From: Flectonema sp. DT1601
Taxonomy: Eukaryota > Euglenozoa > Diplonemea > Diplonemida > Diplonemidae
Direction: 5' to 3'
Length of the DNA: 64,000 bases
Assembly: GCA_964019425.1 (NCBI GenBank)
Contig: OZ025805.1
Location: forward strand, 1,113,879 to 1,177,878
Part shown: piece after piece, positions 32,914-42,984 of the stretch
Position numbering within the stretch: the stretch's first letter is position 1
Layout of the letters: each line of letters starts with the position of its first letter
Position numbers and translations under genes: made by a program
Notes under the pieces: generated by a model
The model's database searches: none
What the model was told of the DNA's origin: nothing
Seen by the model: the letters and a program-made list of their open reading frames with translations, nothing else

Positions 32914-34000
32914 ATGAAGGGAAGCGGAATACCTGATGATCCACTTTCCACGGCAGCAAGAAGTAAGCTGCTGGCTCAGTTGAGAACGTGTACTCTGAAA
33001 CACGATGAGTTGGGTCAGGAAATTCTGGTATGTTAGTTTTATCGTAGGAGTCAAAAACTGTTTGAGTTTGGACATCTTTTTCTTATTTAAATAATAAAAC
33101 AGCTCAACCTGATTCTTCAGAATCTCCTCCACAACAATCTCATTGACCAAGCAGACAAGATGATCTGCAACACTGAATTGAATGAACCTTACAGATCAAC
33201 TAATCAAGTATGTATTATTTTAGCTAATGTTTGATTTAGTAATGAATGAAATAAAACTTTTCAATCAGGCTGCACGATTCTGTTTCTACAAGGGATACGT
33301 TAAAGCTGTACAGCTTGATTACACAGAAAGTAATAATCTGCTTCAGCAGGCATTGCGAAAGGCACCTGAGAAGGCGTTAGGATTTAGAACAATCGCTACA
33401 AAGCTTTGGTTGATTGTCCAACTGTTGATGGGTGAGATCCCAGCGAGATCAGAGTTCTTGATAAAAGGATTGAAGAATGCTTTGACTCCATATCTTCAGT
33501 TGACTTCTTCAGTTCGTTTTGGTCAACTCTCTCGATTCACTAAAGTTGTTCATAAGAATGCAGACCTCTTCCATGATGATCGTACGTACATGTTAATTCA
33601 AAGAATTAGACACAACGTTATTAAAACTGGTCTTAGAAGGATATCACTCAGCTACAGCAGGATAACATTCAGAGACATCTGTGAGAAACTAAACCTTGAG
33701 AACCCTGAAGACACTGAGTACATCGTAGCAAAAGCAATTAATGACCATGTGATTGAAGCTGTTATTGATCACGACAAGGGAGCTCTCGCTTCAAAAGAAC
33801 TAACTGATATATATGGATCGTCTGAACCAGCTGCTGCATTTCACAAAAGAATAACTTACTGTAATCATGTTCATAATGATGCTATTCAGGCAATGAGATA
33901 TCCATTTACTGAACATCAGGATGAGGATCCAAACAGAAAAAAGCGTGAAGAAGAAGAGAGAGAAGTTCTAGCGGCTGTTCTTGAAGAAGGAATGTTCTAA
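32914..34000 (+). CDS. 26S proteasome non-ATPase subunit 3 (Rpn3/PSMD3), short form, 316 aa
   Basis: Exons 32914-33027, 33103-33207 and 33269-34000; introns of 75 bp (GTATGT...ACAG) and 61 bp (GTATGT...TCAG), both phase 0. Rpn3 is a PCI-domain scaffold of the proteasome lid. The match to PSMD3 runs from KLLAQLRTCTLKHDELGQEI through the tetratricopeptide-like helices (ALRKAPEKALGFRTIATKLW, LLMGEIPARSEF) and the PCI winged helix (RHNVIKTGLRRISLSYSRIT, NPEDTEYIVAKAINDHVIEA) to an acidic/basic tail. Human PSMD3 has 534 aa, and about 220-240 residues of its N-terminal solenoid have no counterpart here. The ATG used is 13 nt after an ACAG acceptor. The gene may be a true short form, a second copy, or its first exons may lie elsewhere. 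An alternative in-frame ATG at 32833 adds 27 residues. Confidence 0.9.
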
Positions 34001-34408
34001 AATTGTGATCTGAGTTAGTTTTATTGACTGACAACACTTATCACCTACTTGTGAATGTCTGGCAGTACAAGTAGTTTATATTATTGGAGGCAACAAAAAT
34101 AAAAAGTAACGCCTGACCACTCTAGAGTTGTGTTTCTGGTTATCGTTACCTCACCTGCAGGATGAGAGATTTTATTTATGTAACTCTCGCATTGATATCC
34201 GGACACAAGAACAGAAAAAATGACCAAAATATTTACTTAGTGTTCGCTCTCGTATTTCCCTCGTCCCCTAACTAAGTCCCTTCCCATGTCCTAACCCTTA
34301 ACACGAACTCCTTTTAAGGGGTCCTTAGAATAAGTGGAAATGAAGTTAGTGTTAGCCTCAGAAGTTAACAAAAAAAAAAGAAAAAGCGAAAATATTGAGT
34401 TATTTAAG

Positions 34409-34445
<37 letters not shown>

Positions 34446-34642
34446 AAGGAAAAGGGAAAAAAAAAAAAAAACCAAAACAGCAACAACATTTCTACGTTTT
34501 TTATAAATAGAAAGAAGATAAGTAAATGAGATTTGGAAAAAAAAAAAAAAAAAAAAAAGTGATTCCTTTTTTGGAGGAGGTTTTTATTTACGTGAACGTG
34601 ATGCTTATGTTATTTAACTATTCCACATAGTAGTAGGAAAAT
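34001..34642. other. spacer with very long poly-A runs
   Basis: About 640 bp. Poly-A runs lie near 34413-34441, 34457-34471 and 34539-34558. A short AG acceptor (34629-34630) precedes the next ATG by 13 nt. Confidence 0.6.
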
Positions 34643-35476
34643 ATGTATTCTGTTGCCCGAGAGTCATCCGCATCGAAGGTCGCAGCCTCAGGAAAGTATA
34701 AAGTAAAAGACTTAAAGGATCCTTCTAACGCTTATTATTTCCCTAAGTTGGAAAAGTTTTTAGAAAAGACGTACGAACATGAAAGTCTAGCCAAGGCATG
34801 CTACAGCAGAGCGATTGACATCTCTGCTCCATACGCAAAAATGGTTACTAAGAAGACGATTGACTCTCGGTGTGCCATCGCGTGTGTTGCTGTTGATGAA
34901 CATGATGAAATTGTCGCGACATCTTCAGCACTCGAATTAGTAATAAGTAGAGAGTCTGATAGAAACCCTGATGACATTCGACCAGTACAATTTATAAAAG
35001 AATTAGATTCCCTAGTCCGGAAGAACTTAGAACTGGAGAGCAAATACGATCCTTTTGTCGCTGACGTTAAAAAATGCATCGAAGAAGATCAACAAGAACC
35101 AGATTCAATGAAACACAGAGTATTAGAAGGAGGAAGAACAGCATCATCAGTAAAAGGTGGGCTATTGATTTGTTCATTATGGATGGCACAGCAATTTGCA
35201 TTGCGGCCCAACTTGCGTTATATCGCTGGAAGAGGAAATGACGACATCGTTGCTGCGACGATTACGAACTCTGCGACTTATCGCCGTATTGCTTCACTTG
35301 AATATCGGAATTCATGTGTAGCAATAAAAAGAGACGGTGAGACTGGTGACGAGGCTCGCTTCAAATTCATAGCCACCCCAGCGAGAAAGATCCCAGAGGG
35401 AATGCCTCCTGGCTACGTTCGGGGAAGTCATTTCTCAGTATTCCTCCTCCCAACAGCGAAGGAAAGTAGGCTTTAA
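34643..35476 (+). CDS. unknown 277-aa protein
   Basis: Single exon; the ATG is 13 nt after an AG acceptor. No signal peptide or membrane helix. The sequence alternates short strands and helices (SRCAIACVAVDEHDEIVATS; RYIAGRGNDDIVAATITNSA; NSCVAIKRDGE) and ends in a basic, proline-containing segment. The order of strands and the piece 'ITNSATYRRIASLEYRN' recall the last part of GNAT acetyltransferases, where an Asn and a following helix line the acetyl-CoA site, but the acetyl-CoA binding loop (R/Q-x-x-G-x-G/A) is not seen. I would call it unknown. It is intronless and has no upstream ATG in frame. Confidence 0.65.
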   Translation: MYSVARESSASKVAASGKYKVKDLKDPSNAYYFPKLEKFLEKTYEHESLAKACYSRAIDISAPYAKMVTKKTIDSRCAIACVAVDEHDEIVATSSALELVISRESDRNPDDIRPVQFIKELDSLVRKNLELESKYDPFVADVKKCIEEDQQEPDSMKHRVLEGGRTASSVKGGLLICSLWMAQQFALRPNLRYIAGRGNDDIVAATITNSATYRRIASLEYRNSCVAIKRDGETGDEARFKFIATPARKIPEGMPPGYVRGSHFSVFLLPTAKESRL

Positions 35477-36148
35477 ATTAACGTGAGTTCCATCTGAATT
35501 ATTAAAACTTATTTTGGCTGGTAAACTATGCAGCGATATTCTTTGTTCGTGTTTTCATTAATTGTGCGACAAACAAACATCATCGAGGGAAGACTTTTCT
35601 CATGCAACTCTCTCTCACAATTTTTTGTTTGTCCAATAAATAAGAAAACCTCTAATTCCGCACACAGTTTTTCAAAATCCGGAGAAGTCAACATAAGGTT
35701 TCAAAACTGCCAGCTCCACAAATTACCATTACTTTCCGAAATTAAATTATGTGGTTGGCGGTTTTTCGAAAGTTTGTATTGAATTCCGTGGTTTTGAAAG
35801 ATTTTGTGTGGAATTAGAGAGGTTTTCCCAAAATATTATTTTTTGTTGGTAACTTTTTCCATCCATTATTTAGGTTCTTTTCGATGAACAATCCGAACGA
35901 TGTGCTCCTCACAATTGGTTACCCCCCTTTTATGTGTTCCCTCAATTGTTTTCAGCAGTTTATCAACTTTGTAACGCTGTCAATGTGATCTTGTCCAACC
36001 AGCTCTTTTATTTTGAATAATTGGAAAACAAAAACAAAAGTAACACCAATCCCATCCTTTGTCAATTCATTCACGAAGTTGAATCCAAACTTAACTTTTT
36101 TTTTTTTATTATTTATCAGACGAGAAAAAAGAGTAATCAAATAAAAGA
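35477..36148. other. spacer
   Basis: About 670 bp, T-rich. Small open frames on both strands have no supporting feature. It ends with a long pyrimidine tract and TCAG (36116-36119), a textbook-looking acceptor 29 nt before the next ATG. Confidence 0.6.
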
Positions 36149-37291
36149 ATGGATTACGAAGATGCGTTACCGACAATAATAATTGACATGGGGGGCTCTG
36201 AATTAAAATGTGGATATGGAGGAGAAGACGCTCCCAGAAAGACTTTTAAAACCATACTGGGATGGCCAAGACATCCTGGGGTGGGTGGTATCATGATGGG
36301 TGCAAAGAAAGATATATTCGTCGGTTCTGAAGTTATCGAAAACAGAGGAAGACTGAGAACTAGTACTCCAGTTGTAAGAGGAGATATTGCTGACTGGGGT
36401 GAAGCTGACAAGTTGTTACATCATACTTTTTATTCAGAATTAATGATAGCACCTGATGAGCATCCGTTATTAATAATGGAATCACCAGCTACCACCAGAG
36501 CTAATCGTGAAAAACTAACGGAGCTAATGTTCGAAACATTCAACATACCAGCATTAGTAATCGCTAATCAATCTTGTATGTCTTTATTTGCTTCTGGAAG
36601 ATCAACTGGAACTGTTATCGATTCAGGTGATGGAATATCCCACATCGTTCCTATCTGGGAAGGTTATACTCTTCCTCATAATATCGAAACAATGGAACTA
36701 GCTGGGCAAGACATTACCGATTACCTAATTAGACTTCTTCGTGAACAGGGACTTCCCTTCAGCACTGTCAGCGATAGAGATATCGCTCAAGACATTAAAG
36801 AGACGATGTGCTATTCCGCCCTCGATTTTAACAAAGAATGTGAGAACGCTGCGGTCAGTAGATCTTACGCAAAGAACTACACGATGCCAGACGGCAGTGA
36901 AATTCGACTCGTTGAGGATCGCTTTCGATGTCCTGAAGCGATGTTTAATCCGACCTTGGTAGGGAAGTCACTTCCTGGTATTCATCAGGCTACTTATTCT
37001 TGTATTGAGAGATGTGATACTTTTGTTCAAAAGGAATTCTATAAATCAATTATACTCTCAGGTGGTAATACTCTGTTTCCAAAGTTCGAAGACCGACTGG
37101 CACACGACATTCAAAAGCTTTCAAGTGATCCCGAAAAGCCTGTCCGGGTTGTGGCATTCCCTGAAAGAAAGTACAGCGCCTGGTTAGGTGGATCATTGTT
37201 AGCGTCGTTACCAACATTTCCGACAATGTGGTTGGCTAAGAAAGAATATGATGACATCGGAGCAGGTGCCATCCACAAGAAATCATTTTAA
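36149..37291 (+). CDS. divergent actin-like protein, 380 aa
   Basis: Single exon. Length is close to actin (375 aa), and the actin fold motifs are all present: the first phosphate loop (DMGGSELKCGYGGEDAP), the second phosphate loop (VIDSGDGISHIVPI, where actin has DSGDGVTHTVPI), the adenosine-binding segment (SIILSGGNTLFPKFEDR) and the C-terminal block (ERKYSAWLGGSLLAS ... WLAKKEYDDIGAGAIHKKSF). Many positions differ from conventional actin, which is one of the most conserved proteins; for example the N-terminal region reads KTILGWPRHPGVGG around the position of actin's 'SIVGRPRH'. So it is an actin paralogue or a lineage-specific actin-related protein. ATP binding is likely; polymer formation cannot be judged. 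Confidence 0.85.
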   Translation: MDYEDALPTIIIDMGGSELKCGYGGEDAPRKTFKTILGWPRHPGVGGIMMGAKKDIFVGSEVIENRGRLRTSTPVVRGDIADWGEADKLLHHTFYSELMIAPDEHPLLIMESPATTRANREKLTELMFETFNIPALVIANQSCMSLFASGRSTGTVIDSGDGISHIVPIWEGYTLPHNIETMELAGQDITDYLIRLLREQGLPFSTVSDRDIAQDIKETMCYSALDFNKECENAAVSRSYAKNYTMPDGSEIRLVEDRFRCPEAMFNPTLVGKSLPGIHQATYSCIERCDTFVQKEFYKSIILSGGNTLFPKFEDRLAHDIQKLSSDPEKPVRVVAFPERKYSAWLGGSLLASLPTFPTMWLAKKEYDDIGAGAIHKKSF

Positions 37292-37531
37292 AACCATCTA
37301 ATGAAAAGCAATTAACACACTCTCTCTTTATGTTTATATTACTCTACTCTGGATATGTTCTGAAGTTTAACTTTTTATCGATTGCACTTGTTGACCATCG
37401 ACACAGATTTCTCTCTTTTCAGGTTCTGTTCCAAATGAGAGATGTGAGCGAGTAGTTAATAGTTGATTGAGTTCATTTATTTTTTTAAATTACTTATTAA
37501 GTTGACTACTTCTCATCAGCTATTACTATTC

Positions 37532-38377
37532 ATGAGTATCCATCAATGGAAAAACGTCGAAATTAAAAGACGAAAGCTCGCAGAAGAAGAAACTACTGCA
37601 GTGGATGAGGATCGAGTGTATTTTGATTTTACTATCGGAGGATCTGAAGTCGGTAGAGTTGTAATTCATCTTCATAGTCGAGAGGCACCGAATTGCTGTC
37701 TCAATTTTAAAAAGTTGTGTACTGGAGAGGAAGGAGTCTCAAGGAAAAACGGATGTAACTTAAGTTATTTGAACACTCCAATTCACAGAGTCGAAAAGAA
37801 CTTTATCATTCAAGGAGGTGACATCGTTAAAGGGAATGGATCAAGTGGTGAGTGTGCCTTACAATACAACCCCAGAGGAAGAGCTCGTCCTGGTTGCTTC
37901 GATGACGAGAATTCATTAATAAAACACGACAAGCCTGGAAGGGTTTCAATGGCAAATAGAGGTCCGGATACAAATAATTCACAATTCTTTATAACCGTAT
38001 CACCTTGTCCACATCTTGATGGAAAGAATACCTGTTTTGGTACCGTAGAATCCGGTCTGGAAGTTATTCTTGCAATGACAAGGCTTGAGGTTTCGGAAGG
38101 CAGCAAACCGACGACACCAATTTCTATAAAATCCTGCGGTCAGCTACCTCTCACTAATCAAAGTGATGTCGAGGGTAAATCAAAAGAGAAGATGGATCTG
38201 TTGGCAGCTGCAAAAGATCAGCTCTTGGAAGGAGTTCGCGACTCTGTCCAGGCAGCTCTGAAGCAAGTCGTGCCACAGCAAGATGATACCACAACGGGAA
38301 GAAAGAGTAAATTAAAAAAGAAGAAAAAATCGAAGTTTGAAATCTCTCTCGATGATTCGGAAAGCAGCGATGACTAA
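37532..38377 (+). CDS. cyclophilin-type peptidyl-prolyl isomerase with basic tail, 281 aa
   Basis: The frame is open from 37463, but the first ATG is at 37532, 12 nt after a CAG acceptor (37517-37519). Residues about 30-200 form a cyclophilin domain that isomerises Xaa-Pro bonds. The active site is mostly kept: HRVEKNFIIQGGD (catalytic Arg of the HR pair), MANRGPDTNNSQFFIT, and HLDGKNTCFG. In the last, the cyclosporin-contact Trp of human cyclophilin A is His, as in several large cyclophilins. The tail of about 80 residues has a short helix and then KLKKKKKSKFE and an acidic end (SLDDSESSDD). The basic tail suggests a nuclear, splicing-linked cyclophilin like the PPIG/SR-cyclophilin group, but no RS repeats are present. 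Confidence 0.88.
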   Translation: MSIHQWKNVEIKRRKLAEEETTAVDEDRVYFDFTIGGSEVGRVVIHLHSREAPNCCLNFKKLCTGEEGVSRKNGCNLSYLNTPIHRVEKNFIIQGGDIVKGNGSSGECALQYNPRGRARPGCFDDENSLIKHDKPGRVSMANRGPDTNNSQFFITVSPCPHLDGKNTCFGTVESGLEVILAMTRLEVSEGSKPTTPISIKSCGQLPLTNQSDVEGKSKEKMDLLAAAKDQLLEGVRDSVQAALKQVVPQQDDTTTGRKSKLKKKKKSKFEISLDDSESSDD

Positions 38378-38731
38378 GGCTCAACTATGAGCCTGCTGTC
38401 CTACTTCCTCAAGTCTCCATTTCTGAAGACAGCGTTGTGCTGTTCTTAACGACGAGCTGCACTACTTCACAACCAGATGACTGAGAAGATGATATCTTAC
38501 CCGAGAAGTAAACCTGTTGATGTCTTCTTAACTTATTGAGTCTCTCAATTCTTAATCTTTAAGCGCTGTCTAGGTGCTACTTATGTTTGTTGTGTTTGCA
38601 TCTTAACTTTATTCACAAACAGGTTCCCCGTAGTAACGTAACCCAAGAAGAGTTATTACAACTCATCACATTAATAAGTTGATTACTATTTCTAAACAGG
38701 ACCGGTGGGTGAATCATCAGACAGATATAAA
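38378..38731. other. spacer
   Basis: About 350 bp without a gene. An ACAG acceptor (38696-38699) lies 32 nt before the next ATG. Confidence 0.55.
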
Positions 38732-39544
38732 ATGACGACGTGTGATGTACAAACCAGACTTGTAGGAGCGTTGTTGAGTGGAGGAGTACACGCAGCATTG
38801 GAACAGCCAACTATTTTAGTAAGCTGTCCAATTGTTGCCGCAACAGAAAGGTGTAGAACGAACGGAAGGAGATTCGCAGCAAATATCAAAGAAATGCATT
38901 TAAAAGGTCAACTGTGGAGATCGAAGAACGCACAGATGATGGCGTCACTCCCAAAGAGTGTGACGTACTATTTATTATTCAGATCTTACACTGATTTAGT
39001 TGTTGGAGGTGATAAGATGAACGATCCAATCAAGACTGCTACTGTTGGTATGCTGACAGGTGCTACAGAGCCACTCATCACAACTCCTTTTAACTTCGTA
39101 AACTATCGCATGCAACTACCAGATTGGGGATACCGAGGAGTACGCGACTGCGTCAGCCGCGTTTATCAAAAAGAAGGTCTCACAGCATTCTGGTCAGGTC
39201 TAACTCCAACTATTGTAAGAAATTCTGTTCATGGAGGATGCATGTGGTATTCTATTCCACTTCTTGAATCAAAACTATCTGATGAAACTCCAGCAAAGAA
39301 ACTCGTTGCGGGAGCAGCTGGAGGGTTGGTGGGATCGTTTTTCAGCTACCCATTCGAAATGTTGAGAGCTTCCAAAGTTCATCAGTTTGATATTCGTCGG
39401 ATTCAGAAGCAGGGAATGAGTCGCCTATTCGCAGGATGGGCACCTGGAGCTACTTACCTCACTGTTTCTGGAGCAATCGTTAACTGTATTCTTCCATTAG
39501 TTGGTGTTGACACCTCAAGAATCACTGAAAGTATTACTAGTTAG
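38732..39544 (+). CDS. mitochondrial carrier (SLC25) family protein, 270 aa
   Basis: Single exon; first ATG at 38732. SLC25 carriers move metabolites across the inner mitochondrial membrane and have three repeats of two helices, each odd helix ending in Px[DE]xx[KR]. Here the second and third repeats are clear: TTPFNFVNYRMQL followed by YQKEGLTAFWSGLTPTIVRN, and SYPFEMLRASKVHQF followed by RLFAGWAPGATYL. The first repeat is weaker (EQPTILVSCPIVAATER) and lacks the acidic residue. In the second repeat the acidic position is Asn. So the salt-bridge network is partly lost, which is seen in unusual members of the family. The short length is compatible with three repeats. The substrate cannot be predicted. 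Confidence 0.8.
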   Translation: MTTCDVQTRLVGALLSGGVHAALEQPTILVSCPIVAATERCRTNGRRFAANIKEMHLKGQLWRSKNAQMMASLPKSVTYYLLFRSYTDLVVGGDKMNDPIKTATVGMLTGATEPLITTPFNFVNYRMQLPDWGYRGVRDCVSRVYQKEGLTAFWSGLTPTIVRNSVHGGCMWYSIPLLESKLSDETPAKKLVAGAAGGLVGSFFSYPFEMLRASKVHQFDIRRIQKQGMSRLFAGWAPGATYLTVSGAIVNCILPLVGVDTSRITESITS

Positions 39545-39748
39545 TAATTCATTCTGTGAAAGCTTCTCGACTTCCTTAAATTTTCTTATCTGTTTGCGAC
39601 ATAAAATTAATAATCATCTTCATCTCTTCTTGGAATGTTTAGCGTGTGTGTGATGTGTTCTCGTAAACACTGCGGTAGTAATGAACTGATTCGCGTCAAC
39701 TAATATGATGTGAAAGTGATTAATTACTGTACTGTGGTTTATCTTAGT

Positions 39749-39780
<32 letters not shown>

Positions 39781-40703
39781 TCCCCTCCTCCTTTGTTACT
39801 CATCTCTTTCGAATTCATGCGTGACGGGGGGTACCTCGCATTCTTGACAAATAAAGAAATTGTTGGTAAATTAGAAATTGAAAAAAAAAGAAAAAAAAAA
39901 GAATTTTTTTTATTAAGTAAGTCATCACAATGAATAAGTCTCTCTTTTGGATAAGGCTGTTAGTCATTTAATCTTGTTGTTCTTCGTCCTCCTCCCTATA
40001 TTAAAAAAAAAATAAAATAAAAAAGATTACTTTCAATTCTGTTGCGAAATCCGAATGGTGTTGCGCAAAGAATTCAAACTTAAATATTAAAGAAATTAAT
40101 TACGATGGGTCATTTGCACGACGCGTACAGTTTTTAATGATCATGGCGCGTGTCTGTCGCTCCATTGCAGTGGATAGCTTTTCGAGTCGAGTTGTAACGC
40201 GTTGCTAACCTCACGTGACTACTGTCTAATCGTTACTCGGTAGTTCTGGGCGATTGACCTGAATGAATGAAAAAAACTTCGAGCTGCTGGTATCGTTTGT
40301 TGACATTGCAACAGCATTGCGAAGTTGAATAAACGAAAAAGAAGAAAAAAAAAATAAAGGAGGACAAAAAAAGTAAAAAGCTACAAAGAATTCCTTTTAT
40401 TTTTTAATTTTTTATTTAAAAATTTGGTTTTGGTTTGTTGATTTTATCGAATTGCTTTCAGCTGAAGATTGCAAGCGATATTTACCTGTGTCGTTTACGT
40501 GTTTGATCCCAAAAGAAAAAAAAAAAAGAAATATTACCACCTGAGTCCTTTGATTGGCTATTGAATGAACTATTCCATCATCACTTTCACTCCTCCACAC
40601 TCTGCTGTGTTCTTAGTACGTATCTCCTTCACTGTACGACGTCTCTCTACACTTATCGTGCATTGAGATTACTACAGGAGGTTGGGTACGATGCTTTGGT
40701 TGG

Positions 40704-40736
<33 letters not shown>

Positions 40737-40953
40737 TTACAAAAAAAAACAAATAACCCTGGGTTCGTTGCCTTCGCCTTTTCACTTAGCTGATGACTTG
40801 TCGGATACTTTTATACAACAAAAGTAGAAGTGGATAACCTTTCTTACAATTCTATTTATCTCATAACCGAGAGAAAGGTTTTATCAGTTGGTTTGGGAAA
40901 GGAATGAAGCTGCACAGCCAACGGTGGGTTTCCCCCGAACGAAGGAACAAAGA

Positions 40954-40973
40954 AATAATAATAATAATAATAA
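40954..40973. repeat. (aat)n microsatellite
   Basis: About six and a half uninterrupted aat units in a spacer. No coding or regulatory role visible. Confidence 0.85.
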
Positions 40974-41230
40974 ACTATTAACACATTGAATGAAATTATG
41001 GTTCTTTTGTCTCAATCCCAAATAATTTAATAAAAAAATAACTCTTTTTAACCTTACGATGGGTTTTGTTAAGTCAAAATAATACAAAGTCACCTCTCTA
41101 ACAACGTGACATTATTGTATTTCTGATGGGCTCAACAAGCTAAGGTTCCCCTCCAGATATCGTTGTTAACAACGGCTCCTGCATGAAACCCCTTTAGTCA
41201 GTCTTGCGTCTGGGTGATGTTTTACTTTTT

Positions 41231-41259
41231 AGAAGAAAAGAAAAGAAAAGAAAAGAAAA
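41231..41259. repeat. (aaaag)n microsatellite
   Basis: Five to six units of a 5-bp purine repeat on the + strand, directly before a GC-richer island. Confidence 0.8.
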
Positions 41260-41357
41260 AGCTCTGCGAGGAATACAGTGTGTGAGTTCAGAAACACTCA
41301 GAACGCCTCAGGCTCACGGAGTTGCCGAAGTTCTGTAGAAGTCTCACCGCCAAACAA

Positions 41358-41397
41358 GAAGTATGCACCTCGGACAATAATCTGAGGAGCGTACTTC
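41358..41397. other. strong hairpin, 14-bp stem with 12-nt loop
   Basis: Left arm 41358-41371 (gaagtatgcacctc) pairs with right arm 41384-41397 (gaggagcgtacttc): 12 Watson-Crick pairs, one G-T pair and one A-A mismatch, around the loop ggacaataatct. It lies in the only GC-rich, low-homopolymer part of this 3.4-kb spacer. It could be part of a structured RNA. The minus strand of the same island also has an open frame (about 41290-41480), so a hidden exon is an alternative. Confidence 0.6.
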
Positions 41398-42984
41398 GAA
41401 GAAGGAACAAGTGATAGCAACGCTTTGGTTAACGAAGTAGCACAGTTTCCTCTGCAAGCGCGCGACGTCTGAAATTAGTGAAAATAATAGAAGAAATGTA
41501 CTCAATTCACAAGTAGCTTAAACAACGGACCTTTTCAAGTGCAGTACTACGTACGTATTTGTTCAGTCTAAGCGGGTCTACTTGCTTTATGAAGCAAACA
41601 AATTACTGCAGAGATTCATACAAAAGTAAGATGGTTTTAATTTACAAACAACTAAAGCAAGGATGAAAAATAAAAATTATTTTCATTTTTTTTTTTACTG
41701 TTGGTGTACTGTATGAGACACCTTTTGTCAGTATCACCGGTTGCTCTCTGTTATGGTTTTTTTTTTGCTTTTTTTTGAGGATTTCGCTGGTTCTCAAGTT
41801 ATTAGGGAAGAAAATAAAAAGAATTCCTCCTTTTTTTTTTTTTTTTTACAGTTACTGTTTTTGTGTCAAGAAATAAACTCATAACCCCCCTTCCCCGTTC
41901 TCTCTCGTTGGCTCACTGAAGCAAATGTTCGTCTTCGTTTTCACAAGTGTGAACTGCCTCGTAGCTCATTGCGATTTCAGCATGTCCTATTCTGGTTTTA
42001 GTGCTGCTTGGATTGCGGATTCGTTTATTTGTTTCAGGAAGAAGTTTAAGTGGTTTTCTCTCGTTTTGAAATTTCATTTATAGTTATCACCTCCTGTGTA
42101 CCACCCGATCATCAAATTATCAAAAAAAAAATAAAATAAAACCAGCAACCTCTCGGCAAGGAGAAGGAAACCAAATTACTAAACTGAACTGGTAGATATT
42201 ATTTCTGCTGGCTATTAATTCCTTAAAGAGGTTGTTGCTTTTATTTGTTTTTTTTTTTCCTCTTTTTTTTTTTTTTTTGATGAGAAGAATTCTTGTTTGT
42301 GATGCTTCCCTTCCCTCGTTTTGTTAAATTTGTTGTCTTCGATTCCATTTGTTCTCCACATTGTTGAGTTGCCTCTTTAAAAAGAGTTTACTTGCAGCTT
42401 TTCTCTTAATGTGATTGTTACCCTTTTTGAGATTACTTCCTTCACAGTACTTTGTTAACTGGTCAGAATGACTGCTATTGTTGTTCCCTTCAGGTAGTCT
42501 CTCGGGGAGATGGCTGCCTGGAATATAAATATTTCGTTCTGTCTTTTTCAAAAGATGTATTCAAATTGTTTTATTTGAACCTTTTGATTCTATTTCTAAA
42601 GAGTGTTGATTAGGCAATTGAAAGCTTGTCTCATCGACTCACATGAAAGCGGTGTCACATGAGGAAACGCAATACACAAAAAAAAAGAGAAACTTTAAAA
42701 AAGAAAAAAAAAAAAAAAAAAAAAAAGTTACATCGGTGTGAAATAATAGTTGCAGTTTCGCACCTGCCGCCGTAGTCTCCTTCCCCCCGATGATCCACTT
42801 CGAGTATATATTTTTTGTTTTCAAATATTTGTGATAATAACTGTTTGTGAGTTAGGTTAGATATTTAATTCATTACTTTATTTCTTACAGGTTAAACACA
42901 CTTTACGTTATCTCCTTATTAAAGACACAATTCTACTCTCCTGGTTATTTGTTGCTATTTCTCTCAAAAAAGATTATTATAATA

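Larger units (their letters stand above)
39545..42984. other. 3.4-kb spacer with homopolymers, microsatellites and a hairpin
   Basis: No gene on the + strand. It holds poly-A/T runs (39760-39780, 40710-40735, 42263-42279, 42703-42726), an (aat)n microsatellite (40954-40973), an (aaaag)n microsatellite (41231-41259) and an unusually GC-rich, complex island at about 41260-41480 with a strong hairpin (listed separately). A T-rich tract with ACAG at 42887-42890 lies 94 nt before the next ATG. Confidence 0.6.

Noticed and set aside
41925-42090. Minus-strand 54-codon open frame starting with ATG
   Set aside because: Composition looks protein-like, but frames of this length are expected by chance many times in this window. 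The possible donor (GTGAGC) differs from the host pattern, and no joining exon is seen.
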